Source: Alphaproteobacteria bacterium (GTDB lineage Bacteria; Pseudomonadota; Alphaproteobacteria; UBA8366; Aestuariispiraceae). From it: a stretch of DNA of 64,000 nucleotides. The DNA lies in assembly GCA_024743195.1 (NCBI GenBank), contig JANSXE010000004.1, positions 124,001-188,000 on the forward strand. Direction: 5' to 3'. A model generated the notes under the pieces. That model saw nothing but the letters and a program-made list of their open reading frames with translations, searched no databases and was not told the DNA's origin. Position numbers and translations under genes: made by a program. This document shows positions 24,454 to 33,397 of this stretch, in pieces. The number at the start of each line of letters is the position of its first letter. Position 1 is the first letter of the stretch.

Positions 24454-25525
24454 TGCGGCGCCCGACGTCGACTTCACGCTGCGCCGCGCGATCGGTCCGG
24501 ACGGGGAGGTCGTGGGGCCGCTCCCCGATGTCGCCTCCGACCGCGAGGCGGTCACCGCCCTCTATCGCGCCATGGTCCTGACCCGCAGCTTCGACGAGAA
24601 GGCGATCGCGCTGCAGCGCACCGGGCGGCTCGGCACCTACGCCTCATCGCTGGGGCAGGAGGCGGTGTCGGTCGGCGTCGCCGCGGCGATGGCGGCGGAG
24701 GATGTGCTGCTGCCCTCCTTTCGGGAGCATGGCGCGCAGCTCCAGCGCGGCGCGACCCCGGTCGAGCTGTTCCAGTTCTGGGGCGGGGACGAGCGCGGCA
24801 ACGACTTCAAGGGGCCGCGCGGCGACTTCCCGGTCTGCATCCCGGTCTCCAGCCAATTGCCGCATGCGGCGGGCGTCGCGCTCGCCATGCGGCTCGACGG
24901 CGGCGGGCGCGCGGCGGTCGCGGTCTGCGGCGACGGCGGCGCCTCGAAGGGCGACTTCTACGAGGCGATCAATCTCGCCGGCGTCTGGGAGTTGCCGCTC
25001 GTCACGGTGATCTGCAACAACCGCTGGGCCATCTCCACCCCGCTCGCCCGACAGACGGCCGCCGGCACGCTGGCGCACAAGGCCTTGGCCGCCGGGATCG
25101 ACGCGCGCCGGGTCGACGGCAACGACGTCCTCGCCGTGCGCGCCGTCGCGGCGGAATGCCTGGAGCGCGCGCGCGCCGACAGCCGGCCGGCCTTGATCGA
25201 GGCGGTCACCTATCGCCTCGGCGATCACACCACGGTCGACGACGCGACCCGCTATCGCGACGAGGCGGAGGTCAAGGAACACTGGCCGCAGGAGCCGATC
25301 GCGCGCCTGCGCGCCTATCTCGTCGCGCAAGACTGGTGGGCGAAAGAGGACGAGACGCGCCTCTTGAAGGAGAGCGCGGAGGAGATCGCGGCGGCGTCCG
25401 AGACCTATCTCGCCCTCGACCCCGAGCCGCCGACGGCCATGTTCGACCATCTTTACGAGACGCTGCCGCCGGCGCTGGCCGCACAGCGCGCCGCGCTCGC
25501 GGGCGGGACGGGCGGCGATGGCTGA
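24446..25525 (+). CDS. 2-Oxoacid dehydrogenase E1 component, alpha subunit
   Basis: A 359-residue thiamine-diphosphate enzyme subunit. [34 protein letters not shown] is the N-terminal E1alpha motif, and the ThDP/Mg motif [31 protein letters not shown] is complete. [11 protein letters not shown] resembles branched-chain and pyruvate E1alpha. With the E1beta and E2 genes it forms the decarboxylating part of a 2-oxoacid dehydrogenase complex that makes an acyl-CoA. The neighbouring amino-acid dehydrogenase suggests 2-oxoacids from amino acids; pyruvate or acetoin-type substrates remain possible. Overlaps its neighbours by 8 nt on both sides. Confidence 0.88.
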   Translation: MADAAPDVDFTLRRAIGPDGEVVGPLPDVASDREAVTALYRAMVLTRSFDEKAIALQRTGRLGTYASSLGQEAVSVGVAAAMAAEDVLLPSFREHGAQLQRGATPVELFQFWGGDERGNDFKGPRGDFPVCIPVSSQLPHAAGVALAMRLDGGGRAAVAVCGDGGASKGDFYEAINLAGVWELPLVTVICNNRWAISTPLARQTAAGTLAHKALAAGIDARRVDGNDVLAVRAVAAECLERARADSRPALIEAVTYRLGDHTTVDDATRYRDEAEVKEHWPQEPIARLRAYLVAQDWWAKEDETRLLKESAEEIAAASETYLALDPEPPTAMFDHLYETLPPALAAQRAALAGGTGGDG

Positions 25526-26498
25526 GCTGACGCTGGTCGAGGCGGTCCAGTGCGCGCTCGCCCGCGCCATGGCGGAGGACGAACGCGTCGTCCTCCTCGG
25601 CGAGGACGTGGCCGACGACGGCGGCGTGTTCCGCGCGACCGACGGGCTGCTCGCCCGCTTTGGCCGGGAGCGGGTGCGCGATGCGCCGCTGAGCGAGGTC
25701 GTGATCGCCGGCGCGTCGGTCGGGCTCGCCGCCGCGGGCTTCCGGCCCGTCGCCGAGATCCAGTTCATGGGCTTCATGCTCTCGACCCTCGATCAGATGG
25801 TCAATCACGCCAGCCGCCTGCGCAACCGGACCCGCGGGCGGCTGACCTGCCCGATGGTGCTGCGCGCGCCCTATGGCGGCGGCGTGCACGCTCCGGAGCA
25901 TCATTCGGAGAGCATGGAGGCGCTGTTCGCCCATACGCCAGGGCTTCGCGTGGCGATCCCGTCCTCGCCGTCGAAGGCCTATGGATTGCTGCTGGCGGCG
26001 ATCCGCGATCCGGACCCGGTCGTCTTCCTGGAGCCGAAGCGGCTCTACCGCGCCTATCGCGAGCCGGTCGAGGATGACGGCGCGGCCCTGCCTCTCGACC
26101 GTTGTTTCGTCCTTCGCGAGGGGGGCGACGTCACCCTGGTCTCCTGGGGCGCGATGCTGAAGGAGACGCTGGCTGCGGCCGAGGCGCTGGCCGCCGATGG
26201 GATCGAGGCGGCGGTGATCGACGTCGCGACCCTGAAGCCGCTCGACATGACGGAGATCGCGCGCTCCGTCGCCCAAACGGGGCGCTGCGTCATCGTGCAG
26301 GAAGCGCCGCTGACCGCCGGCTTCGGGGCGGAGATCGCGGCCCGCCTTGCGGACGAGAATCTGTTCGACCTGCTGGCCCCGATCAAGCGGGTGGCGGGGT
26401 GGGATACGGTCATGCCGCTGCCCCGGCTGGAGGCGCATTACATGCCTGACCCGGCGCGGATCGTGGCGGCGGCGCGGGAGGCGATGCGGCACCGATGA
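25518..26498 (+). CDS. 2-Oxoacid dehydrogenase E1 component, beta subunit
   Basis: A 326-residue transketolase-like subunit. TLVEAVQCALARAMAEDERVVLLGEDVADDGGVFRATDGL, then DAPLSEVVIAGASVGLAAAGFRPVAEIQFMGFM and a C-terminal domain with DVATLKPLDM are all typical of E1beta. Together with E1alpha it makes the heterotetramer that decarboxylates the 2-oxoacid and acetylates the lipoyl arm of E2. It overlaps E2 by 4 nt (ATGA). Confidence 0.9.
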   Translation: MAELTLVEAVQCALARAMAEDERVVLLGEDVADDGGVFRATDGLLARFGRERVRDAPLSEVVIAGASVGLAAAGFRPVAEIQFMGFMLSTLDQMVNHASRLRNRTRGRLTCPMVLRAPYGGGVHAPEHHSESMEALFAHTPGLRVAIPSSPSKAYGLLLAAIRDPDPVVFLEPKRLYRAYREPVEDDGAALPLDRCFVLREGGDVTLVSWGAMLKETLAAAEALAADGIEAAVIDVATLKPLDMTEIARSVAQTGRCVIVQEAPLTAGFGAEIAARLADENLFDLLAPIKRVAGWDTVMPLPRLEAHYMPDPARIVAAAREAMRHR

Positions 26499-27589
26499 GC
26501 GTCTTCACCCTGCCCGATCTCGGCGAAGGCCTGCAGGAGGCGGAAGTCGTCGCCTGGCACGTCGCGCCCGGCGAACACATCGCCGCCGACCAGCCGCTGG
26601 TCTCCGTCGAGACGGAGAAGGCCGTCGTGGAAATCCCCGCGCCCCGCGCGGGCCGCGTGAAGGCGCTCCTGGCGGAGGTCGGCGAGCGCCTCGCCGTCGG
26701 CGCCCCGCTGATGCAGTACGAGGAGGGCGCGGACGAGGACGCCGGCGCCGTGGTGGGCGAGCTGGAGCGCGCGGCGCCGTCCGCGCCCGCGGCGCAGGCG
26801 CCCGCCGGCCCGAAATCCCGCGCCGCGCCGGCGGTCCGCCGCCTCGCCACAGAGCTCGGCGTCGATCTGGCCGCCGTCGAGGGAACCGGCGAGGGCGGCG
26901 CGCTCACCCGCGCCGACGTGGAGCGCGCCGCGGAAAAGGGCGCGCCCGCGGCGGCCGGCGAGCCCTTGCGCGGGACGCGCCGGGTGATGGCGCGCAACAT
27001 GGCCGCCTCGAACGCCGAAGTCGCCGCCGCCACGATCATGGACGACGCCGACATCGAGGATTGGATCGACCCCGAGGCGGTGCTGCCGCGCCTCGTCCGC
27101 GCCGTCGCGTCCGCGGCCGCCGCGGAGCCTGCGCTCAACGCCTGGTTCGACGCGGCGGGGGAGCGGGTGCTCCGTCATGCGACGGTCGATCTCGCGATCG
27201 CGGTGGACAGCCCCGAGGGGCTGTTCGCGCCGGTGCTGCGCGGGGCCGAAGGCCTCGACGCGGCGGAGGTCGTGGAGCGATTGGGTGGCTTGATCGCCGG
27301 CGTGCGCGCGCGCTCGCTGCCGCCGACGGCGTTTCAGGGGGCGACGATCACCCTGTCCAATTTCGGGGCGCTCGGCGGGCGCTATGCGGCGCTGGCCGTC
27401 ACGCCGCCGCAGGTCGCGATCCTGGGGGCGGGCAAGGCCGCGCCGCGGTTCTCGCCGAGCGACGACGGGCGCGGCGCCTTCCGGCGTCTGTTGCCGCTGT
27501 CGCTGACCGTTGACCATCGCGTCGTGACCGGCGGGGAGGCGGCGCGTTTCCTCGCCGCCGCGATCGTCGATCTGAAGCGCCCGGACTGA
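26495..27589 (+). CDS. Dihydrolipoyl acyltransferase (E2) with altered active-site motif
   Basis: A 364-residue E2. Residues 1-76 are one lipoyl domain with the lipoylated lysine K42 in VETEKAVVEI; about 105-145 is the subunit-binding domain (VRRLATELGVDLAAVEGTGEGGALTRADVE); the rest is the acyltransferase domain starting RGTRRVMARNM. The usual active-site motif H-x3-D-G near the C-terminus reads HRVVTG here, so the histidine is kept but the aspartate is threonine. Azotobacter E2 carries asparagine at this place and works, so activity is not excluded. The protein is short because the linkers are short. No E3 gene is in the window. Confidence 0.86.
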   Translation: MSVFTLPDLGEGLQEAEVVAWHVAPGEHIAADQPLVSVETEKAVVEIPAPRAGRVKALLAEVGERLAVGAPLMQYEEGADEDAGAVVGELERAAPSAPAAQAPAGPKSRAAPAVRRLATELGVDLAAVEGTGEGGALTRADVERAAEKGAPAAAGEPLRGTRRVMARNMAASNAEVAAATIMDDADIEDWIDPEAVLPRLVRAVASAAAAEPALNAWFDAAGERVLRHATVDLAIAVDSPEGLFAPVLRGAEGLDAAEVVERLGGLIAGVRARSLPPTAFQGATITLSNFGALGGRYAALAVTPPQVAILGAGKAAPRFSPSDDGRGAFRRLLPLSLTVDHRVVTGGEAARFLAAAIVDLKRPD

Positions 27590-27618
27590 GCGCCGTCCGA
27601 ACTGAGGAGCCGTCCCCC

Positions 27619-28746
27619 ATGCCAGAGGCCTCCGAAACCGTCTTCCGCTTCGCCGATGAGTTGGGGCCCGCCAAGGTCCTGCATGTCTACGAGCCGGCGC
27701 TGGACCTGCGCGGCATCGTGGTGGTCGACAACGCAGCCGCCGGCCCGTCGATCGGCGGGGTGCGCATGGCGCCGGACGTCAGCCTGGCGGAGTGCTTCCG
27801 GTTGGCGCGCGCCATGACGCTGAAGAACGCCGCCGCCAGCCTGCCGCACGGCGGCGGCAAGGCGGTCGTCTTCGGCGATCCGGCCATGCCGCCGGATCGG
27901 AAGGAGCGGCTGATGCGCGCGTTCGCCGTCGCGATCAGGGACGTCACGGACTATATCGCGGGGCCGGACATGGGGACGAACGAGACGGTGATGGCCTGGC
28001 TCCACGACGAGATCGGCCGCTCCGTCGGCCTGCCGGCCGAGGTGGGGGGCATCCCGCTGGACGAGATCGGCGCCACCGGCTGGGGGCTGACCGCGGCGGC
28101 CAGAATCGCCTGCCCCGTCGCCGGGCTGGAGTTGAAGGGCGCGCGCATCGCCGTTCAGGGCTTCGGCGCCGTCGGCAAGCACGCCGCGCGCTTCCTGGCC
28201 GCGGAGGGCGCGGTGCTGGTGGCCGCCTCCGACTCGCACGGCATGGTTGCCGATCCGGATGGGCTCGACGTTGCGGCTCTGATCGCGCTGAAGGCGGAAG
28301 GACGCTCGGTCGCCGACCTTACTGCGGGGCGCAAGGGCGCGCCCGACGACATCGTCGACGTCGACTGCGACATCTGGATTCCCGCCGCCCGGCCCGACGT
28401 AATCCGCGAGGACAACGCGGAACGCTTCCGCGCGCGCATGATCCTGGAGGGCGCGAACATTCCGGCGACCGAGGCGGCCGAGGAAGCCCTGCGCGCCCGC
28501 GGCGTGCTGGTGGTGCCGGACTTCATCGCCAATTCCGGCGGAGTCACCTGCGCGGCGGTCGAGTATGCGGGCGGCACGGAAGCGACCGCCTTTCAGGTGA
28601 TCGCGGAGAAGATCGCGGCCAACACGCGCCTTGTGCTGGAGGCCGCCCAGGCCGAGGGCGTCTCGCCCCGGCGCGCGGCGGTCGCGTTGGCGGAAAAGCG
28701 GGTGCGCGCGGCGATGGGCTACGGCCGCTGGGCCGGGGCGTCCTGA
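27619..28746 (+). CDS. Glu/Leu/Phe/Val dehydrogenase family amino-acid dehydrogenase
   Basis: A 375-residue NAD-dependent amino-acid dehydrogenase, the size of leucine/phenylalanine dehydrogenases. The catalytic lysine motif is SLPHGGGKAVVFG, the second lysine lies in MTLKNAAA, and the nucleotide loop is IAVQGFGAVGKHAARFLA. It interconverts an L-amino acid with its 2-oxoacid, most likely a branched-chain or aromatic one. It follows the E2 gene by 29 bp, so the pair would convert an amino acid to an acyl-CoA in two steps. Its last 28 nt overlap the convergent LysR gene. Confidence 0.87.
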   Translation: MPEASETVFRFADELGPAKVLHVYEPALDLRGIVVVDNAAAGPSIGGVRMAPDVSLAECFRLARAMTLKNAAASLPHGGGKAVVFGDPAMPPDRKERLMRAFAVAIRDVTDYIAGPDMGTNETVMAWLHDEIGRSVGLPAEVGGIPLDEIGATGWGLTAAARIACPVAGLELKGARIAVQGFGAVGKHAARFLAAEGAVLVAASDSHGMVADPDGLDVAALIALKAEGRSVADLTAGRKGAPDDIVDVDCDIWIPAARPDVIREDNAERFRARMILEGANIPATEAAEEALRARGVLVVPDFIANSGGVTCAAVEYAGGTEATAFQVIAEKIAANTRLVLEAAQAEGVSPRRAAVALAEKRVRAAMGYGRWAGAS

Positions 28747-29660
28747 GGCGCTCTGGCCTCGGCGGCGAACCGCTCGGCCTCCTCCAGCAACCAAGTGCGG
28801 AAGGCGTCGACCTGCGGGCGCGGCCGGCCGGCCTTGGGGGTCGCCAGGAAATAGGCGCTCGCGCCCTCGACCCGATGGTCGACGGCGGGCGTCAACTGGC
28901 CGCCCTCCAGTTCCGCGGCGATCAGGAACTCCGGCAACAGGGCGACGCCGACGCCGGCCCCGCAGGCTTGGGCCAGCATGGCGAACTGCTCGAAGCGCAG
29001 ACCCGCCTCCTGCGGCGCGGCGAGGCCCAGGCTCTCGAACCAGCGCTCCCACGCGCCGGGGCGGGAGGCGAGATGCAGGAGCGGCGCGCGCGCAATGTCC
29101 TCCGGCCCCTCGATCCGATTGGCGGCGAGGAAGGCGGGGCTCGCCACCGGGACCACCGTCTCGCCCAGCAGCCGCGTGAAGTCGGCGTCCGGCCAGTCGG
29201 GGCGCCCGACATGGATGGCGGCGTCGATGCGCTCCGCCTCGAAATCGACCCGGCCGATGCGGGTGATGAAGTTCAGCGTGACCTCCGGATGGCGGGCGAC
29301 GAAGCGCGGCAGGCGCGGCATCAGCCAGCGCGTGCCGAAGGTCGGCAGGATCGCCAGAGTCAGGGTCAGATCATGACGGTCCGTCATGGCGGCCAGCGAA
29401 GCGTCGCGGATCGCGCCCAGCGCCTCCGTCACCGCCGCCGCATAGCTGCGGCCCGCCGGCGTCAGGCTGACCCCGCGCGTGGTGCGGTCGAACAGACGCA
29501 CGCCGAGCTGCTTTTCGAGCGCGGAAACCTGATGACTGACGGCGCTTTGCGTCAAGGAGAGCTCGCGCGCCGCCTGGGTGAAGCCGCCGCGCCGCGCCAC
29601 CGCCTCGAAGGCGGTCAGCGCGCTGGTCGATGGCAGAAGACGGCGCGACAGGTCACTCAT
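28719..29660 (-). CDS. LysR-family regulator (GcvA-like)
   Basis: A 313-residue LysR regulator. The N-terminal helix-turn-helix is STSALTAFEAVARRGGFTQAARELSLTQSAVSHQVSALEKQLG, close to the GcvA branch, followed by a periplasmic-binding-like effector domain with LPTFGTRWLMPRLPRF. It is divergent to the glutaryl-CoA dehydrogenase gene, 114 bp away, and probably regulates it, as in similar gcdH loci. The start has no clear Shine-Dalgarno. Convergent overlap of 28 nt with the amino-acid dehydrogenase gene. Confidence 0.88.
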   Translation of the reverse strand: MSDLSRRLLPSTSALTAFEAVARRGGFTQAARELSLTQSAVSHQVSALEKQLGVRLFDRTTRGVSLTPAGRSYAAAVTEALGAIRDASLAAMTDRHDLTLTLAILPTFGTRWLMPRLPRFVARHPEVTLNFITRIGRVDFEAERIDAAIHVGRPDWPDADFTRLLGETVVPVASPAFLAANRIEGPEDIARAPLLHLASRPGAWERWFESLGLAAPQEAGLRFEQFAMLAQACGAGVGVALLPEFLIAAELEGGQLTPAVDHRVEGASAYFLATPKAGRPRPQVDAFRTWLLEEAERFAAEARAPQDAPAQRP

Positions 29661-29774
29661 GATTTATGACTATATCTCATGCCGGCATGAAGACAAACCG
29701 CTTCCCCCGCCGTGGCCTTTGCGCCATGACTGCGCTAGAAAAGCTGAGACAGCCAGAGACCAGGAGCCAGACCG
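29661..29774. promoter_or_regulatory. lysR/gcdH divergent promoter region
   Basis: Contains the perfect 14-bp palindrome TCATGCCGGCATGA at 29677-29690, 17 bp upstream of lysR, with the AT-rich string ATTTATGACTATATCTC beside it. The palindrome ends fit the loose T-N11-A pattern of LysR sites. AGGAG at about 29761 serves gcdH. Site assignment is inference. Confidence 0.45.
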
Positions 29775-30998
29775 ATGAGCAGCGCCGCCTCCGAAGCCCC
29801 GAAGCCCGTGATCGATTCGACCGGCGGGTTCGATTGGGCCGACCCCTTCCTGCTGGAGGACCAGTTGACCGAGGAGGAGCGGCTGATCCGCGATTCGGCG
29901 CACGCCTACGCGCAGGAGAAGCTGGCCCCGCGCGTCATCGAGGCCTACGCCCAGGAGAAGACCGAGCCCGAGATCTTCCGTGAGATGGGCGAGATGGGCC
30001 TCCTGGGCGCCACGATCCCGGAGGCCTATGGCGGCGTCGGCGCGGGCTATGTCGCCTACGGCCTGATCGCGCGCGAGGTGGAGCGGGTCGACAGCGGCTA
30101 CCGCTCGATGATGAGCGTGCAGTCCTCGCTCGTCATGCATCCGATCTACGCTTATGGCGACGAGACCCAGCGCAAGAAGTACCTGCCCAAGCTTGCCAGC
30201 GGCGAGTGGATCGGCTGCTTCGGCTTGACCGAGCCCGACGCCGGCTCCGATCCCGGCGGCATGAAGACGGTGGCCAGGAAAACCGACGGCGGCTACGTGC
30301 TGAGCGGCTCCAAGATGTGGATCTCCAACAGCCCGATCGCCGACGTCTTCGTCGTCTGGGCCAAGTCGGACGCGCATGACGGCAAGATCCGCGGCTTCAT
30401 CCTGGAAAAGGGGATGAAGGGTCTCTCCGCGCCGAAGATCGGCGGCAAGCTTTCCTTGCGCGCTTCGATCACGGGCGAGATCGTGATGGACGGGGTCGAG
30501 GTCGGCGAGGAGACGCTGCTGCCTAACGTCGCCGGTCTCAAGGGGCCGTTCGGCTGCCTCAACCGGGCGCGCTACGGCATCTCCTGGGGCGCGATGGGCG
30601 CGGCCGAGTTCTGCTGGCGCGCGGCGCGGCAATACGGTCTCGACCGCAAGCAGTTCGGCCGGCCGCTGGCCCAGACCCAGCTCTTCCAGAAGAAGCTCGC
30701 CGACATGCAGACGGAGATCGCGCTCGGGCTGCAGGGCTCGCTGCGCGTCGGCCGGCTGATGGACGAGGGCAGGATGGCGCCGGAGATGATCTCCATCGTG
30801 AAGCGCAACAATTGCGGCAAGGCGCTCGACATCGCCCGCCAGGCCCGCGACATGCACGGCGGCAACGGCATCTCGGAAGAGTTCCAGGTCATGCGCCACA
30901 TGGTGAACCTGGAGACCGTCAACACCTACGAGGGCACGCACGACGTGCACGCGCTGATCCTGGGCCGCGCCCAGACGGGCCTGCAGGCCTTCTTCTGA
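29775..30998 (+). CDS. gcdH: Glutaryl-CoA dehydrogenase
   Basis: A 407-residue acyl-CoA dehydrogenase. It carries [17 protein letters not shown] and [18 protein letters not shown] (FAD and substrate loops), [16 protein letters not shown], and the catalytic glutamate in [20 protein letters not shown], a combination typical of glutaryl-CoA dehydrogenases. The enzyme oxidises and decarboxylates glutaryl-CoA to crotonyl-CoA in lysine, tryptophan and glutarate breakdown, passing electrons to ETF. It is followed, with a 1-nt overlap, by a CoA transferase that can make glutaryl-CoA. Confidence 0.9.
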   Translation: MSSAASEAPKPVIDSTGGFDWADPFLLEDQLTEEERLIRDSAHAYAQEKLAPRVIEAYAQEKTEPEIFREMGEMGLLGATIPEAYGGVGAGYVAYGLIAREVERVDSGYRSMMSVQSSLVMHPIYAYGDETQRKKYLPKLASGEWIGCFGLTEPDAGSDPGGMKTVARKTDGGYVLSGSKMWISNSPIADVFVVWAKSDAHDGKIRGFILEKGMKGLSAPKIGGKLSLRASITGEIVMDGVEVGEETLLPNVAGLKGPFGCLNRARYGISWGAMGAAEFCWRAARQYGLDRKQFGRPLAQTQLFQKKLADMQTEIALGLQGSLRVGRLMDEGRMAPEMISIVKRNNCGKALDIARQARDMHGGNGISEEFQVMRHMVNLETVNTYEGTHDVHALILGRAQTGLQAFF

Positions 30999-32143
30999 TG
31001 CCGGCCCCGCTGGAGGGGCTGCGGGTCGTCGAGCTCGCCCGCATCCTCGCCGGCCCCTGGGTCGGACAGACGCTGGCCGATCTGGGCGCCGACGTCATCA
31101 AGATCGAGAGCCCGGAAGGCGACGACACCCGCCGCTGGGGCCCGCCCTTCATCGAGACGGAGGGGGAGGAGGCCGCCGCCTACTTCCACGGCTGCAACCG
31201 CGGCAAGCGCTCCGTCGTCGCCGACCTGAAGACCGAGGACGGCCGCGAGCTCGTGCGCCGGCTCGCGCGCGACGCGGACGTACTGATCGAGAATTTCAAG
31301 GTCGGCGGGCTGGCGAAGTACGGTCTCGACTACGAGAGCCTGGCGGCGGAGAACCCGAGCCTGGTCTATTGCTCCATCACCGGGTTCGGCCAGACCGGCC
31401 CCTATGCGTCGCGCGCCGGCTACGATTTCCTGATCCAGGGCATGTCCGGGATCATGGACCTGACCGGCGAGCCCGACGGCGCGCCGCAGAAGGTCGGCGT
31501 CGCCTTCGCCGACATCTTCACCGGCCTCTACGCCGTGATCGCGATCCAGGCGGCGCTGCAGGACCGCTTGGCGACGGGCCTCGGCCAGCATATCGACATG
31601 GCGCTGCTCGACGGCATGTGCGGGGTGCTGGCCAATCAGGCGATGAACTATCTCGCCAGCGGCGAGGCGCCGCGCCGCCTCGGCAACGCGCATCCCAACA
31701 TTGCGCCCTATCAGACCTTCCCGACCGCGGACGGCCACCTGATCCTCGCCGTTGGGAATGACGGCCAGTTCCGGCGGCTGTGCGCCGTTCTGGGGCTGGA
31801 CAATCTCACCGACGATGCGCGCTTTGCGACCAACCCGGCGCGGGTCGCGAACCGCGCCGCCCTGACGGACGCCTTGAGCGCCGAGACCCGCCGATGGACC
31901 CGCGACGATCTGCTGGCCGCCTGCGAGGCCGCGGTGACGCCGGCCGGCCCGATCAACACGGTCGCCGACATGTTCGCCGACCCGCAGGTGAGGCATCGCG
32001 GCCTGCGCATCGAGCCGGAGGGGACGCCCGGCGTGCGCACGCCCATCGCCTTCTCCCGCTCGCCGTTGACGCTCGACCGGCGCGCGCCGAAGCTGGGGGA
32101 GCATACGCAGGAGGTGCGTCGGGAGGCCGGCCTGTCGGGCTGA
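30998..32143 (+). CDS. Class III (CaiB/BaiF) CoA transferase
   Basis: A 381-residue class III CoA transferase. It opens [34 protein letters not shown], includes [25 protein letters not shown], and places the family's catalytic aspartate at D143 in [12 protein letters not shown]. It moves CoA between carboxylic acids, most likely activating glutarate from succinyl-CoA for the preceding dehydrogenase. Start and gcdH stop share one base (TGATG), a strong sign of coupled translation. Confidence 0.87.
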   Translation: MPAPLEGLRVVELARILAGPWVGQTLADLGADVIKIESPEGDDTRRWGPPFIETEGEEAAAYFHGCNRGKRSVVADLKTEDGRELVRRLARDADVLIENFKVGGLAKYGLDYESLAAENPSLVYCSITGFGQTGPYASRAGYDFLIQGMSGIMDLTGEPDGAPQKVGVAFADIFTGLYAVIAIQAALQDRLATGLGQHIDMALLDGMCGVLANQAMNYLASGEAPRRLGNAHPNIAPYQTFPTADGHLILAVGNDGQFRRLCAVLGLDNLTDDARFATNPARVANRAALTDALSAETRRWTRDDLLAACEAAVTPAGPINTVADMFADPQVRHRGLRIEPEGTPGVRTPIAFSRSPLTLDRRAPKLGEHTQEVRREAGLSG

Positions 32144-32214
32144 GCCGTTGCGCTGGACGGCGGCGCGGCGCGCGCTATCTTGCTCCGACGCATTCGGCTC
32201 GACGGGGGCGCCCC

Positions 32215-32817
32215 ATGCGCAAGACGCTGAAAATCCTGCATACGGTTTCCGCCTGCGGCCTGGTGGGCGGGCTCTTCGCCTATATGGTGCTGCTGATGGC
32301 GGCGCCGCAGGGCTCGCCCGAGACCTACGCCGACCTGCGCGTCTCGATCGCGGCGCTCAGCAATTGGATCCTGATGCCCTCGCTGGCGGTCGCGCTGGTG
32401 TCCGGCCTGCTCTCGATGGCGGTGCATCGGCCGTTCCTGGACAAGCGCTGGGTCTGGTTCAAGGCGGCGCTCGGCATCCTGATGTTCAAGAGCGTCCTGA
32501 CCGTCGTCGGCGCCAAGGCGGATTACGCCGCCGTGCTGGCCCAGCGCATCGTCGAGGGGACGGCGGACGCCGCCGCGCTGGAGACGGCGCTCGCCTACGA
32601 ATGGTGGACGCTCTGGACCATTCTGGCGCTCTCGGTGCTCAACATCGTGCTCGGCGTCTGGCGGCCGCGCCTCGCCCGCAAGGGCGCGGCGAGGGGAACC
32701 GCGACCGCGCTGCGTTCCGCAGCGCCGGCTTCGGCGGCGCCAGCGCCAGCGCCAGAGACGCCCGCCCGGGCGGAGCCCGCGCCCTCCCACGCCGAGCCGG
32801 CGCGTCCGGCCGCCTAA
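32215..32817 (+). CDS. DUF2269-like membrane protein with Ala/Pro-rich tail
   Basis: A 200-residue membrane protein with four predicted helices (about 5-27, 48-68, 80-100, 130-150) that resembles DUF2269 proteins. The fragment NWILMPSLAVALVSGLLSMAVHRPFLDKRWVWFKAALGIL fits. The last ~45 residues are a low-complexity Ala/Pro/Glu tail (APAPAPETPARAEPAP). Function unknown. ATG 32215 follows a GGGGG run. It is separated from the CoA transferase by 71 bp and may have its own promoter. Confidence 0.65.
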   Translation: MRKTLKILHTVSACGLVGGLFAYMVLLMAAPQGSPETYADLRVSIAALSNWILMPSLAVALVSGLLSMAVHRPFLDKRWVWFKAALGILMFKSVLTVVGAKADYAAVLAQRIVEGTADAAALETALAYEWWTLWTILALSVLNIVLGVWRPRLARKGAARGTATALRSAAPASAAPAPAPETPARAEPAPSHAEPARPAA

Positions 32818-32851
32818 GGCGATTGAAGGCGGACGGCGCCCGGAGGGTCTG

Positions 32852-33388
32852 TCAGCCGGGGCGTTCGATATTCTCGCGCATGCGCGCGATCATGCGCTCC
32901 AACGCCTGCTTCTCGGCGGCGGTGAAGTCGCTGAGCGCCCGCTCCGCATGGGCCAGCGTGATGGCGCGGACCTTCTCGTAGAGGGCGCGGCCGGCTTCCG
33001 TCATCGAGATCGCGCGCACCCGGCCGTCCGCGTCCACCCGGTCGCGCCGGACCAGGCCGTCCTCCTCCATCCGGGCGATCAGGCGGCTGACCGTCGGCTG
33101 CTCCAGCATGGCGTAGGCGGCCAGTTCGTTGATCGACGCCGTTTCGTTGTGATCCAGGACGGCCAGCAGCCGCCAGTTCGAGATGGCCAGGCCGAGCCGC
33201 CGCAGATCCCGGTTCAGGAGCTGATTCATCCGGAAGGTGACGCAGTTCATCTGGTAGGGGAGGATGCTTTCCAGCAACACCCGCTCCGACGCCTCCGCGG
33301 GTCCGTCCAGCGCCGGCGCCTCCTCGTCCGACATCGCTCCGCTCGAGGTTGGTCGCGCGCCGGAACCTTCCGTCATGTCTGCGTCCAA
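32852..33388 (-). CDS. MarR-family regulator of the TRAP/ior operon
   Basis: A 178-residue MarR regulator. After a ~40-residue flexible acidic N-terminus come the helices LPYQMNCVTFRMNQLLNRDLRRLGLAISNWRLLAVL, the HTH ASINELAAYAMLEQPTVSRLIARME, and the wing RRDRVDADGRVRAISMTEAG. It is the last gene of the dctPQM-iorAB unit, 9 bp after iorB, so it most likely controls its own operon, with an aryl-2-oxoacid or aryl-CoA as ligand. Possible operator-like sequences lie upstream of dctP. Confidence 0.87.
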   Translation of the reverse strand: MDADMTEGSGARPTSSGAMSDEEAPALDGPAEASERVLLESILPYQMNCVTFRMNQLLNRDLRRLGLAISNWRLLAVLDHNETASINELAAYAMLEQPTVSRLIARMEEDGLVRRDRVDADGRVRAISMTEAGRALYEKVRAITLAHAERALSDFTAAEKQALERMIARMRENIERPG

Positions 33389-33397
33389 TCCTTCCGC

